From assembly GCF_003061025.1 (NCBI RefSeq), contig NZ_QAIL01000086.1, positions 19,139-83,138 on the forward strand: a stretch of 64,000 nt of DNA. Direction: 5' to 3'. The DNA comes from Pedobacter sp. HMWF019. Lineage in GTDB: Bacteria > Bacteroidota > Bacteroidia > Sphingobacteriales > Sphingobacteriaceae. The position numbers and the translations under genes were made by a program. The notes under the pieces were generated by a model. The model was not told the DNA's origin and made no database searches. It saw only the letters and a program-made list of their open reading frames with translations. Below, piece by piece: positions 24,701 to 32,288 of this stretch; the stretch's first letter is position 1; each line of letters begins with the position of its first letter.

Positions 24701-25077
24701 GTAAAAGTCAGTAATTTTTCATCGTTCACATATAAATCAAAATTTCGTGCCCCGCTGCTGCTGCCCGATGAATGAGCGGCAACCCAACTAAAATAAACGT
24801 ACTTTCCCTTCGGTTTTTGAGGAACAGGAGCGGTTTCCCATTCGATTACCTTTTGACCATCTGTACATCTGGTCAGTAAAGCTATAGTTGCATAATCCGG
24901 GAATGCAGAATCATAGCTTATATTTTCTCCCTTAATCTCTTTGGCATACCCATTAATCCATTGAATTTTACCAAAATAGGGAACTTCTTTTTGTGCCCGT
25001 ACCCTATTTGCAAGCAACAGGGCTATGAGAATTAAAAACCCATTTCTTATCCCACAGGAAATATTATTTGATAACAT
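21724..25077 (-). CDS. Glycoside hydrolase family 38 alpha-mannosidase
   Basis: A 1117-residue secreted enzyme expected to remove alpha-linked mannose. A signal peptide (cleavage after RVRAQ) is followed by a beta-sandwich region (about 30-280). The GH38 catalytic domain has HHSHTDIGYSHLQPE near residue 293 (zinc-binding His and Asp) and SDVPGFAWT near 405, which carries the probable nucleophile. A middle three-helix bundle and a large C-terminal beta-domain (EVENIVDKKAIRD) complete the family layout. It lies 40 bases after the sugar porter gene, within the mannose-6-phosphate isomerase operon, which fits release, import and use of mannose. Confidence 0.9.
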   Translation of the reverse strand: MLSNNISCGIRNGFLILIALLLANRVRAQKEVPYFGKIQWINGYAKEIKGENISYDSAFPDYATIALLTRCTDGQKVIEWETAPVPQKPKGKYVYFSWVAAHSSGSSSGARNFDLYVNDEKLLTFTTQPAHKTPDWKFVTADSSALVFHQTKRDGANDAHGLSFLRLPVNKLKSGMPVRLKVVGQAQNSNDWYMTFKFSFEEKADIYPRPFLLKDGKQVITIAALHFGKDVPMTVDIRGQESHSFQLLDGVNQFDIPVNPVSKEDSIMINVTAGSKVLIHKFVALRPVKYRVLHFIHHSHTDIGYSHLQPEVLKIHIKNIDDALQMIETTKNLPVEARFKWNIESLWVVENYMKQASPLQKEKFISAVKSGSICLSALYANILTGLSEPEEMFHYTDYANQLKKDYGLVINSAMISDVPGFAWTTVTALSKGGVRYFSSGPNFMGENHPYLGDRVGHFVKTWGDKPVWWASPSGEEKVLFWTGAKGYSSWHGTAPGGIFKRGPGKIAAYLNELDKNNYPYEMVQWRYNVVADNGPIDTAISRFVDQWNRKYSSPKIVLNTTDKMFEEFEQKYGAQLQVVKGDITPYWEDGAASTASEEGKNRVNSLRLQQLTTLYSMLNPKQYSNERFYEAWKNIIMFHEHTWGAHNSITEPDVPFVTEQWRIKKQFMLDADEEIHSLEKDLLQPFNNSRSKKIAVFNTLSWKRSGPVMLPTGTKAKAVKDASGKLYPLQKLSNGSYVFIARDIPPLGTALYELSDAQAPGATSKLRLTDQTLSNGNVSVQWDKTNGSLLKINLDNDFNYAGVFNSQGLNSYWYVAGLNPADAVTNANVQLKVLENGPVLKSVSMVAAAPGTNKLERRINLYAGSDEIEVENIVDKKAIRDKEAVHFGFPFHASFDQTIVDAGYGAMRYLTDQLPGSNMDYMYGRRWLDVNSTDKGMQWMLLEAPLVEPGAMIDERRTVAPGHKEWKKDGAPTSNWFSYVMNNYWHTNYKADQEGIARFRYALRPHGQFSYSETEKMGMAFTQPLLALPVNGSMVVKGELFELSDNHIVVTSVTPQQDRGFMIRLYNPEPLPQQTRIRWNSIKPSQFIDKNSGKAFQANDVITISGMGVMDLIFSPN

Positions 25078-25117
25078 ATTGTGTTGTTGTTTATTATTGG
25101 AATTGTATCTTGATGAT

Positions 25118-26506
25118 CTATTTTACTTCAGAATTCCAGGCTTTCTCAATTTCTTCCAGGCTTTTTCCTTTTGTTTCAAACAATTTACTTTTTGCGTACA
25201 GGAAGGAAAGCAGACAAAAGAAGGAGAATATAAAGAATGTGGTAGCTATGCCAAACCCGTCCCTCATCATAGGAAACAACAGGTTCACCACCCAATCAGA
25301 AACCCACATGGTCATAATGCACATAGACAAAGCTGTTCCTCTGATATGCGTTGGAAATATTTCTGTTGAAATCACAAATTTCAATGGTCCAAGAGAGAAT
25401 GCAAAAAACAGAAGAAACAAAATGATGCTAAACAACATGAACCATCCTGTGATATTCATTAAGAAACATACGCCTGTTAGTGCCAAAGCAAGGGCTGCAC
25501 ACAAGGAACCAACAATGTATAAAGGTCTGCGTCCCCAGGTATCAACTTTTGAAATGGCTATAAAGGTAAAAAGCACATTGGCCGATCCCAGGATGACCTG
25601 ATAAAATAACGCATCGCTGGTCACAATACCTGCCGACTTTAATATCGTTGGCCCATAAAAAATCACCCCGTTGATCCCACTGAACTGCGACAGTGCTGTA
25701 AGCACTACTGCCAACGTTAACAATTTTCTTAGTGGCAAACGCAACAATTCTTTATAGCCTCCTGATTTTTGACTGGCCATCTCTTTAATAGAATCCAGCT
25801 CTACACGTGCCGTTTGTTCTCCATTTATTTTACTGAGAATCGCCAGGGCCTCCTCATTTCTACCATATTGCGCCAACCAGCGTGGACTTTCAGGTACGAT
25901 GAGCAGCAACAAGCAAAATCCAGCCGCCGGAATAACCCCAACAATAAACATTCCCCGCCAAACATTTTCCACAAAGAACCAGTGAAACAACCCATTACCA
26001 CTTCCAGCATTGGCCGTCGCATAACCCTGTAAAAATAAATTGCTGATATAAGCGGCCAGAATCCCAACAGTAATTGCAAGCTGGTAAAAAACAACCAATC
26101 TACCTCGTCTTTGCGAAGGTGCCACCTCTGAAATATACAGCGGGGAAACATTGGAAGCCACACCGACCCCAATACCGGCAAGAACGCGAAAGAAGATCAG
26201 CATCGGATATGCCTCTGAAAATGAAAAACCAACCGCACTGATTAAAAACAATACGGCCGAAATAAATAAGACTTTCCTTCTGCCGATTTTATCGCTGAGA
26301 TAACCCGAAAAAGCCACCCCGCCAATACATCCTAATAAAGCACTCGAAACAAACAATCCCTCCTGTGCAGATGACAATGCATATTGCAATTTTAAAGGCT
26401 CGATAATACCGCTCACCACGGCCATATCAAAACCGAATAAAAAACCTCCTAACGCAGCAATTAGTGTAATGAGAAAAATAAAATAATTTGCGCCTGTTCT
26501 TTCCAT
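25118..26506 (-). CDS. Sugar porter family MFS transporter
   Basis: A 462-residue, 12-helix sugar:proton symporter of the XylE/GLUT type. Family signatures are visible: GFLFGFDMAVVSG in helix 1, DKIGRRKVLF in loop 2-3, PESPRWL before helix 7, QFSGINGVIFYGP in helix 7 and DTWGRRPL in loop 8-9. It lies 35 bases after the mannose-6-phosphate isomerase gene and 40 before GH38, so mannose is the likely substrate. Xylose or glucose import is possible from the family alone. Confidence 0.92.
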   Translation of the reverse strand: MERTGANYFIFLITLIAALGGFLFGFDMAVVSGIIEPLKLQYALSSAQEGLFVSSALLGCIGGVAFSGYLSDKIGRRKVLFISAVLFLISAVGFSFSEAYPMLIFFRVLAGIGVGVASNVSPLYISEVAPSQRRGRLVVFYQLAITVGILAAYISNLFLQGYATANAGSGNGLFHWFFVENVWRGMFIVGVIPAAGFCLLLLIVPESPRWLAQYGRNEEALAILSKINGEQTARVELDSIKEMASQKSGGYKELLRLPLRKLLTLAVVLTALSQFSGINGVIFYGPTILKSAGIVTSDALFYQVILGSANVLFTFIAISKVDTWGRRPLYIVGSLCAALALALTGVCFLMNITGWFMLFSIILFLLFFAFSLGPLKFVISTEIFPTHIRGTALSMCIMTMWVSDWVVNLLFPMMRDGFGIATTFFIFSFFCLLSFLYAKSKLFETKGKSLEEIEKAWNSEVK

Positions 26507-26541
26507 AATAGTTTAATTTGGTTATTTATTTAGGTTCAATG

Positions 26542-28320
26542 TTAACAGCAAGTCTCTTTGACATAAGCAACCACTAAAAAGGCCTTTTTTGCTCCGGAAT
26601 TGCGAACCGTATATTGTTCAACAGCTGCAGGAATCAAAAATGTTTCGGCATATTGAAATACTGAATTTCCAGTTCCAACTTTCACCTCAACCGTTTCTCC
26701 CTCAACCAACATACAAATATGACATTGTCCATTTGTATATATAATAATTTCATGATCAAATTCATAGCGGTCAACCGTATAAAAATGTTCTGGATGAGTA
26801 GGTAGTTTCATCATTCTGCCCCCTGGCCATTCCCTTATTACTTTAGGATGCGAGATCAGATTTTCAGGCACGTAATCCCCTTTGTATTCAAAGTGTAAAT
26901 TATTAAATGCATGTTCAATGTTAATGGGGCGAGGATTTCCATTAAGGTCCAAACGGAGCCAATCGTACATTTTAAAAGTAAAAATATATGGCGTGCTGCT
27001 AATTTCCAGCACCATATTATTTTTACCAGAAGCATGGACAGTTCCATTTGGAATGAGGAATAAATCATGTTTATGTGCCTTATACTTTTGCACATATTTT
27101 TCTATCGGCAGTTCTACACCATTCTTCTGCGCATCTAACAGTGCTTGTTTAAACTCATTCGCATCGATATCCTCCTGAAAGCCTAAATAAACATCGGCGT
27201 CTGGCTCACAATCCAAAATATAATAGGTCTCATCCTGGGTAAACGTTTCCCCAAAATGCTCTTGAATATAGTTGGTTCTTGGGTGACACTGAATAGAAAG
27301 ATTACCCCCATCGTAGGTATCAAGAAAATCGAAACGGATGGGAAATTCATTACCGAACCGGCCAGCAGCTTTTCCCAGCATTTTGTAATTATTGCGGAAT
27401 AAAAGAAAATCAAAAGAAACCTCCAGCAAGTGGTGGTTGCCTTCCAGCACAATTCCATTTTCGGGTGTAATTAATTCAAAAGACCATGCATAATTTATCT
27501 CCTGCTGAGGAAGTCCTTTAAATCTTTCCTTCATCCAATTTCCACCCCATATACCCGCCTCAAACCAGGGCTTTGCCCTAAACGGTTGTTCAAACATACT
27601 GTCCAGTGTATTTCTGAAATCGTCGCCTTTCATCCAGGTAATTTCATCGATACGTTGCTCATCAACTATATAATTAATCTTTGAAAGCAATACTTCTTTA
27701 TGTTTGTTTAGTACCGGCCAGTCTACAAAATAGAATCGTTTGTACATCTGGGTATTCTCCAGTATTTCTTCCGAGCCGAGATTAGCAATACTTTTAGCCC
27801 GCATTCGATACTGGATTTCATTTTTAGGGACATCTAAATAAATAATTGGTCCCGGCCAATTACTCAACGCAGCACCTGTTCCGTAAACAATGTGTAGGTC
27901 AATATTATCATCGGATGTTAATAATGGCAATTTTTCTTTATCAAAAAAATCATTCAGGTTGCCAGTGTATTTCTTTCCAAATACCGGATCGTTACCATTT
28001 AAGTTAGCAACAATCATTGAATTTATTTCTTCAGGGCTTTTTAATGAGGAATCTATATCATACCACGATACTTTCTTGCTATAACCATCAAAACAACGCT
28101 GTAAGTTCATCCGGAAAGACTCCCATAGCACACCACCAAAACCATCGATAATTACAGTCTTTTCACTTAATAAACTTTGGACCAGGGAATCATAACCGGC
28201 TTGCACTGCATATTGCGTACTAAAAGTTGGAACGATATTATAAGATGGAAGAGAAGAATAAGAACTGGAAATGGGCAATAAAGGCTGTATTGTTTTTCGT
28301 ACTGTTTGAATAGATTCCAT
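26542..28320 (-). CDS. Class I mannose-6-phosphate isomerase with N-terminal kinase-like domain
   Basis: A 592-residue protein from ATG 28320; typical class I isomerases have 300-400 residues. The C-terminal part (about 260-592) is the isomerase: WGGNWMKERF, a zinc-site block IQCHPRTNYIQEHFGE, and PNGTVHASGKNNMVLEIS. It should interconvert mannose-6-phosphate and fructose-6-phosphate. The N-terminal 240 residues look like a nucleoside-kinase-type domain with a degenerate P-loop: IDGFGGVLWESF replaces GxxGxGK(S/T). ATP use is therefore doubtful. First gene of the operon with the MFS porter and GH38, with a dyad operator 34 bases upstream. Confidence 0.85.
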   Translation of the reverse strand: MESIQTVRKTIQPLLPISSSYSSLPSYNIVPTFSTQYAVQAGYDSLVQSLLSEKTVIIDGFGGVLWESFRMNLQRCFDGYSKKVSWYDIDSSLKSPEEINSMIVANLNGNDPVFGKKYTGNLNDFFDKEKLPLLTSDDNIDLHIVYGTGAALSNWPGPIIYLDVPKNEIQYRMRAKSIANLGSEEILENTQMYKRFYFVDWPVLNKHKEVLLSKINYIVDEQRIDEITWMKGDDFRNTLDSMFEQPFRAKPWFEAGIWGGNWMKERFKGLPQQEINYAWSFELITPENGIVLEGNHHLLEVSFDFLLFRNNYKMLGKAAGRFGNEFPIRFDFLDTYDGGNLSIQCHPRTNYIQEHFGETFTQDETYYILDCEPDADVYLGFQEDIDANEFKQALLDAQKNGVELPIEKYVQKYKAHKHDLFLIPNGTVHASGKNNMVLEISSTPYIFTFKMYDWLRLDLNGNPRPINIEHAFNNLHFEYKGDYVPENLISHPKVIREWPGGRMMKLPTHPEHFYTVDRYEFDHEIIIYTNGQCHICMLVEGETVEVKVGTGNSVFQYAETFLIPAAVEQYTVRNSGAKKAFLVVAYVKETCC

Positions 28321-28353
28321 TGATAATTTGATAATTTTTAAATCAGATATTAT

Positions 28354-28379
28354 AGTATGTTCGAACATATGAACATACT
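28354..28379. promoter_or_regulatory. Dyad operator upstream of the mannose operon
   Basis: AGTATGTTC (28354-28362) and GAACATACT (28371-28379) form a perfect 9-bp inverted repeat; the 8-base spacer GAACATAT repeats the right half-site. A weak promoter (TTG and TATATTCG on the minus strand near 28385-28415) lies just upstream, so a bound protein would act as a repressor. No matching regulator gene is seen nearby. Confidence 0.6.
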
Positions 28380-28528
28380 ACGAATATAGAATAGTTTTAT
28401 CACAATTTTCAATAGTCACAGTTTTTTTTTTGACACATCATAAACTGTAGGCAAAAATTTACCTCCTAAATCAGGAAGCAAATTCAAAAACAAGATCTAT
28501 CGTATATATTGTTCTGAAAATGTAGGTC

Positions 28529-29209
28529 TTAGTTTCCAACTTGAATCTTCCAGAAGGTAATGCCTCTTCTCTTCACAAAACCGAGTCTCTCGTAGAGCTT
28601 AATTGCTCTGTCGTTACTGCTCACTACATGCAAAAAAGGAATCTTGCCCTGATTTATCATCTGCTTGGCAACCAGCGAAACCAATTGCCCGGCATACCCC
28701 CTTCCAGTATAATCCGGATGTGTACATACCGCACTTACCTCACTTAAACCTGTCATTTTAAGTCTTTCACCAGCCATAGCAACCAATTTCCCCTTTACCC
28801 TGATTCCATAATAAGTTCCGATTTTTGCCGTATCTTCTTTAAAAAACCCAGGTTGAACACTATTGATCAAGTCATACATCTCCGGAATATCTGAGACACC
28901 TAATTTCAAAAGTTCAGTATCCCCCTTATATTTAACATCAATCAGTTTCTCACAAACCATTTGATCGCCAGCAATCTCCCCCAATACCTTCCATGAAAGA
29001 GGAAGTTTAGGGAGTTCACCGATGATGTAAATAACTTCCCCTGGCCTTACCTCATTTTGAAGTGTTTCCAAAGGATTAACAGCATTTGCGTCAAAGCCCA
29101 CAAACGGTAAAACATTTGCAGGATATCGTTTAGCCTTGCTTGTCCCAATACCAAAAGGTTTATGTGTACTGGTTAAGGCATACCAGGTAGGATTATCGAG
29201 TTTCAACAT
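28529..29209 (-). CDS. GNAT family N-acetyltransferase
   Basis: A 226-residue acetyltransferase of the FR47-like GNAT group. The acetyl-CoA binding region is VCTHPDYTGRGYAGQLVSLVAKQM (residues about 160-183, V-x-T-x-P-x-x-R/GxGxA form), followed by LHVVSSNDRAIKLYERLGF. The acceptor is unknown. It overlaps the preceding MarR gene by 17 bases, so the two are translated together; MarR regulators often control such detoxifying or modifying enzymes. Confidence 0.88.
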   Translation of the reverse strand: MLKLDNPTWYALTSTHKPFGIGTSKAKRYPANVLPFVGFDANAVNPLETLQNEVRPGEVIYIIGELPKLPLSWKVLGEIAGDQMVCEKLIDVKYKGDTELLKLGVSDIPEMYDLINSVQPGFFKEDTAKIGTYYGIRVKGKLVAMAGERLKMTGLSEVSAVCTHPDYTGRGYAGQLVSLVAKQMINQGKIPFLHVVSSNDRAIKLYERLGFVKRRGITFWKIQVGN

Positions 29210-29675
29210 TTTGAAATCTTTTATAGTAGGATGTTTCCTCCAATGTTTTTTCTATTGCCTCAAGCGTTTGAAGCAATTGATGCTGCTGAGCAAAAAGCTG
29301 TTCATTTAAGTCATTTAGCTTTTCCCATACCTTTTTAAAGGCAGGAAGGCTTTTTTTACCTTTAGTGGAGAGCTGAAGCAGCCGTTTCCGACTATCGTCT
29401 GGAGAACTTACCGATTCTATATAGCCCTTCTTTTCTAACTCTTTTGCCAAGTGAATGATTGCAGGGTGAGTGAGACTGAGCTCTTCAGCGATGTCCATTA
29501 TTCCGATCTGTTTCCTCTTACTGATCAGAAAAAATAAAATGAAATATTTGATATCAAATTGCAACTCATGATCTTCATATATCCTTGCTGCATCTTTAGA
29601 TAAAACGTCATAAAGCCGCCTCATTCTGGAACCAATGGCTAATGGGCCAAGTTCGTTGATAATATTTTGTGCCAT
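29193..29675 (-). CDS. MarR family transcriptional regulator
   Basis: A 160-residue winged-helix repressor. The HTH covers about residues 60-105 (IMDIAEELSLTHPAIIHLAKELEKKGYI) followed by the wing with SPDDSRKRLLQLSTKGK, the classic MarR DxRxxxLxLTxxG motif. It heads a two-gene operon with the overlapping GNAT gene. Two tandem dyads start five bases upstream of the start codon, directly after the -7 box, so autorepression is likely. The inducer is unknown. Confidence 0.92.
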   Translation of the reverse strand: MAQNIINELGPLAIGSRMRRLYDVLSKDAARIYEDHELQFDIKYFILFFLISKRKQIGIMDIAEELSLTHPAIIHLAKELEKKGYIESVSSPDDSRKRLLQLSTKGKKSLPAFKKVWEKLNDLNEQLFAQQHQLLQTLEAIEKTLEETSYYKRFQNVETR

Positions 29676-29679
29676 ATAG

Positions 29680-29703
29680 GTAAATATTTACGTAAATACT
29701 TAC
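29680..29703. promoter_or_regulatory. Tandem MarR operators
   Basis: Two adjacent 12-bp dyads: GTAAATATTTAC (29680-29691, perfect) and GTAAATACTTAC (29692-29703, one mismatch in symmetry). They lie between the -7 box and the MarR ATG and cover the predicted transcript start near 29699. Confidence 0.7.
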
Positions 29704-29735
29704 CAAATGTAAACACTAGATAAATAACCTCCAAA
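29704..29735 (-). promoter_or_regulatory. Promoter of the marR-GNAT operon
   Basis: On the minus strand TTTG (29732-29735), 20 bases, then TACATTTG (29704-29711). The -33 element lies within the loop of the GH20 terminator hairpin, so the terminator and the promoter overlap. Confidence 0.6.
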
Positions 29736-29752
29736 AAAAAGTTGGAGGTTAT
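29724..29752 (-). terminator. Terminator of the GH78-GH20 transcript
   Basis: ATAACCTCCAA and TTGGAGGTTAT form a perfect 11-bp stem around a 7-base loop, 59 bases after the GH20 stop. There is no strong T-run after the stem on the minus strand (only TTATC), so efficiency is uncertain. Confidence 0.5.
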
Positions 29753-29810
29753 CTTATTTCTAACAAAAAAGTAAAGGATCTATTTCAAAATTTACACTGG
29801 GTTTAATTGT

Positions 29811-32126
29811 TTATTCTTTGTGTTTAAACCAGGAGGCCGGAACCAATTGTTGCTCACTATTTCCAATACTATACTTAAAATCCAACCGGCTTCCTCCTCC
29901 GCCATCTATAAAATTAAGTTTAAAAGTGTGCAAACCTTTTTCCAATGCAACTTGTCCACCTTTTTCTTTAGCAGGATGTAAACCATCATTATCAATTAGT
30001 AACTGATCTCCGATATACAATACACCGCCATCATCGCAGTTTAAATAAAATGAATAAATTCCGGTTTCAGGCACATCAATATAACCGTTAAATCTGAGAC
30101 CAAACTCATTGTACTTTATGCCGACAGGTACTTCCACCTTCAGCGCCATGAATGTACTGTCTGCCCTAGATTTTATTTTTGTAGTCCTCGAAAAACTTCC
30201 TTTATAAAGAGCGGTATGGAGTCCGTACTGTAAATTTGTAAGCGGTTCTGTTTTTTTATATTGCTGACCTGCAAAATGCAAGGTGCTGATATCCCCTCTT
30301 CTGCCTGAAGGTGTAAACAACGCGATTTTGAGTGACAAATTATGTTTGACAGATAAGGGTTTATCCAATACTTTTGAACCAGCTTCAGGTAAACTCCCAT
30401 CAGTAGTATAACGAATCTTATAGTATTTTAAAGGCGCTTCTTTAAAGAACAATTTTTCTCCTACAAAAACGTTATTTTCGACCAGACCGGTGATGTCAGG
30501 CATTCTGTAATTTATATTCAGATCATCCAGGCGCTTGTAATGTTTTTCTAACCTTTTTATATAAGATCCGTATAACGGACGATATGTCCAGCCGACTTCG
30601 GCAAGGGCCGTCATTCGAGGCATAATCATATAATCTGCCCGTTCTTCTGTAGGAATCATTTCCGTCCATAAATTACCTTGGACACCCGTGATATTTTTTT
30701 CTTGTGTTTTAGATAGCCCGTATTTTTTGCTTAGCGGATTGTAATTGTATACATCTGCTAAAGTGTTTATATCCGGTACTGCATCAAAATAAAGAGGACC
30801 ACTAGGCGACATGATGATCTTATTTTTATTTTTAGATGCCTGTAGTGGAATGCTTTCTGCCCATGACCTCCAGAACATTACAACAGCGTCAGAATCAATA
30901 CCGGCTTCACTGATCTCATCCCAGCCAACTAATATTTTACCCTTCGATCCGAAAAAGGTCTTCATCTGTGCGGTAAAATAATGTTGTATCTGATTTAGAT
31001 GCGTAAAACCCATCTCACGCATGAAGGCTTGACAAAAGGGAGATTTTTCCCAATTACTTTTTTCTACTTCATCCCCTCCGATGTGTAAATATTTGGATGG
31101 AAACAAATCTGCTATCTCTGAATAAACGTCTTTTGCAAATTGCAAAACCCTGGGGTTGCAGGGACAAATGGGATTGGAGAAACCGGGTCCGTTTCCGACT
31201 GTACCATCACAGGTTAAGTAATTATAAGCTTTAACAGCTGCCATCATATGTCCCGGCATATCTATTTCAGGAATAATCTCCACATGCCGGCTTTGCGCAT
31301 ATCGAATAAATGAAGTCATTTGTTCCTGTGTATAAAAGCCACCGTACATAATCTTTCCATCTCTATTCAGCAGATGTTGTTTATCCATTCTAAAATCTGT
31401 ATTGCCTGTTGCTTTTTCAACGTTCACGCATGCAGTATCCTGATTGTTAAATTCTCTCCAGGCACTTTTGCGGGTCAGTTCTGGATATTTTTTAATTTCT
31501 ATTCTCCAGCCCTGGTCGTCTGTTAAATGAAGATGGAGTTTATTCATCTTATAAAGCGCCATCATATCCACATACTTCTTCAGATATTGCAAAGAGAAAA
31601 AATGTCTGGAAACGTCTAACATCATTGCTCTCCAGGCAAACTTCGGCTGATCTGCGATTTTCACAGAAGAAAGCACTAACGTTTTGCCTTTACCCCGCTC
31701 CACATCTTCTGGCAAGAGCTGCCGCAGGGTTTCCATCGCATAAAACATACCGGTGGGCGTGCGGGCCTGTAATATAACCTGACCTGGGTTAATCATCAGT
31801 CTATATCCCTCGTCTGCCTTTATTTGGGCATCGTATTTCATTACGATTGTATTTTTTCCTTTGGCAATATTTTTTTGAGGAAGTTCTATGCCTAAATAGC
31901 CTGCCAGCATTTTCTGCAAAAATGCACGCTCATTTTTAAACATTTTAGCGGGAGCCACAATCGCGGTATGCCGGCTGACTATAAATATCCCTTTCCCAGG
32001 TTCGAGCGTCGAAGGATATGGAATAACCAGATACCGGTTATTCTCTTGTTGAGCACATGCGTTTTTTAATGATGCAAAGCCGATTGCTATAATGGTCAGA
32101 AAAAATATAATTCTTTGGTTAAACAT
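29811..32126 (-). CDS. GH20 beta-N-acetylhexosaminidase with C-terminal PA14-like domain
   Basis: A 771-residue secreted enzyme expected to remove terminal GlcNAc or GalNAc. A signal peptide ends at NACAQ. A GH20b N-terminal domain (about 30-150) is followed by the catalytic barrel (DVSRHFFSLQYLKKYVDMMA, then GGDEVEKSNW with the Asp-Glu catalytic pair near residue 350). A chitobiase-like C-terminal sandwich and a PA14-like carbohydrate-binding region (about 650-771, FYLNCDDGGVLYIGD) follow. It lies downstream of GH78 in the SusC/SusD locus, separated by 162 bases that show only a 6-bp hairpin. Confidence 0.92.
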   Translation of the reverse strand: MFNQRIIFFLTIIAIGFASLKNACAQQENNRYLVIPYPSTLEPGKGIFIVSRHTAIVAPAKMFKNERAFLQKMLAGYLGIELPQKNIAKGKNTIVMKYDAQIKADEGYRLMINPGQVILQARTPTGMFYAMETLRQLLPEDVERGKGKTLVLSSVKIADQPKFAWRAMMLDVSRHFFSLQYLKKYVDMMALYKMNKLHLHLTDDQGWRIEIKKYPELTRKSAWREFNNQDTACVNVEKATGNTDFRMDKQHLLNRDGKIMYGGFYTQEQMTSFIRYAQSRHVEIIPEIDMPGHMMAAVKAYNYLTCDGTVGNGPGFSNPICPCNPRVLQFAKDVYSEIADLFPSKYLHIGGDEVEKSNWEKSPFCQAFMREMGFTHLNQIQHYFTAQMKTFFGSKGKILVGWDEISEAGIDSDAVVMFWRSWAESIPLQASKNKNKIIMSPSGPLYFDAVPDINTLADVYNYNPLSKKYGLSKTQEKNITGVQGNLWTEMIPTEERADYMIMPRMTALAEVGWTYRPLYGSYIKRLEKHYKRLDDLNINYRMPDITGLVENNVFVGEKLFFKEAPLKYYKIRYTTDGSLPEAGSKVLDKPLSVKHNLSLKIALFTPSGRRGDISTLHFAGQQYKKTEPLTNLQYGLHTALYKGSFSRTTKIKSRADSTFMALKVEVPVGIKYNEFGLRFNGYIDVPETGIYSFYLNCDDGGVLYIGDQLLIDNDGLHPAKEKGGQVALEKGLHTFKLNFIDGGGGSRLDFKYSIGNSEQQLVPASWFKHKE

Positions 32127-32288
32127 AAATGTATGATTATCTTATAATAAATTGTAATTTCCTGATCCAACTTGAAAAGTAGTATTCCATTAAGCTCTAT
32201 CAGGTCTATACGTGCTACTGTTTTCCAACCTTGCAACAAAAACTGCAAGATCAAAGAGAGATATAAAAAGTTCTTTTAACTGTATACT

